From the NCBI GenBank assembly GCA_963712655.1, contig CAVQIT010000001.1:124001-188000 (forward strand): a stretch of DNA of 64,000 nucleotides. The letters run 5' to 3'. Below, piece after piece: positions 63,810 to 64,000 of this stretch. Under the pieces are notes generated by a model that was not told the DNA's origin, made no database searches, and saw only the letters and a list, made by a program, of their open reading frames with translations. A program made the translations under genes and the position numbers. This DNA comes from Pollutimonas sp963712655 (GTDB lineage: Bacteria > Pseudomonadota > Gammaproteobacteria > Burkholderiales > Burkholderiaceae_B). Position 1 is the stretch's first letter; each line of letters opens with the position of its first letter.

Positions 63810-64000
63810 TTATTTAGGTATCAGCACGACGATGGCCGTGATGGCCAGCACGATGCCCAGCATATTCACCCACGATAGTTTTTCCTTGAACAGGCCGGCG
63901 CCTATCAGCGCTCCTAGGGAAATGACGCCGATGTTCATCGCCGAAAACACCAGCGTGGGATTTTGCGGAAAGGCTTGATGGGCGCTGATGTAGAAATAGA
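63810..64000 (-). CDS. EamA/DMT-family transporter, C-terminal part (runs off window)
   Basis: The last 63 codons of a leftward gene, stop TAA at 63810-63812. The visible part holds two transmembrane helices, PTLVFSAMNIGVISLGALIG and MLGIVLAITAIVVLIP, separated by a short loop FKEKLSWVN. This loop-helix ending is typical of EamA/DMT permeases. Convergent with the YcaD-like gene, two bases apart. Confidence 0.75.
   Translation of the reverse strand, partial: YFYISAHQAFPQNPTLVFSAMNIGVISLGALIGAGLFKEKLSWVNMLGIVLAITAIVVLIPK

Overview
The window reads as chromosome of a high-GC betaproteobacterium, most likely family Alcaligenaceae (Bordetella, Achromobacter, Pusillimonas relatives). This rests on the gene order mutM - TPR protein - lolB - ispE - tRNA-Gln - prs - rplY - pth - ychF, which is typical of that group, and on the homogentisate, NAD-dependent formate dehydrogenase and extracytoplasmic-binding-protein rich content. 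No species is claimed.

Layout. 1-1098: 5' part of an IS110-family transposase with its upstream non-coding end and a short degenerate tandem repeat. 1099-9120: an FAD-linked oxidase, then a leftward aromatic (tyrosine/homogentisate) operon: metallo-beta-lactamase fold protein, FAD monooxygenase, DUF2783 protein, hmgA, fahA; then mutM. 9207-17192: rightward housekeeping block. 17272-18300: a higBA toxin-antitoxin pair followed by decayed remnants of a DUF1016 nuclease and a RelE-like toxin. 18456-21130: HD hydrolase, GlxA-type and LysR regulators. 21225-31445: a seven-gene gamma-glutamyl peptide/glutathione-type uptake and cleavage cluster (ggt, binding protein, two permeases, fused double ATPase, second binding protein, second ggt). 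31648-32847: serA. 32866-34950: a nitric-oxide response operon (truncated haemoglobin, NnrS, NsrR-like Rrf2) with a recognisable NsrR-type operator. 35094-37752: stand-alone stress/detoxification genes. 37829-45594: OFA-family transporter with its 39-residue partner and the fdsGBA-fdhD-fdsD formate dehydrogenase operon. 45799-48631: a ModE-like regulator, moaA and mobA. 48722-58581: a nine-gene leftward catabolic operon with a divergent IclR regulator. 58712-61706: the remaining molybdenum cofactor genes moeA, moaB, moaE, moaD, moaC. 61969-64000: peroxiredoxin, MFS transporter and a cut-off EamA-type transporter.

How the parts fit. The Moco genes serve the molybdenum-containing Fds formate dehydrogenase, yet they are split in two by the IclR-controlled operon. 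That operon (two NodB/PuuE-like hydrolases, two M20 amidohydrolases, three SDRs, one Old Yellow Enzyme, one MHS-type importer) is the best candidate for an undescribed pathway. The Gsi-like cluster couples import to two GGT-family hydrolases that lack signal peptides, so cleavage is probably intracellular.

Quality warning. Two stretches (about 5.9-7.7 kb and 12.87-14.17 kb) carry many single-base frameshifts, including in prs and rplY, and fdsA and fdsB carry isolated ones. This pattern points to sequence or assembly error rather than gene decay.
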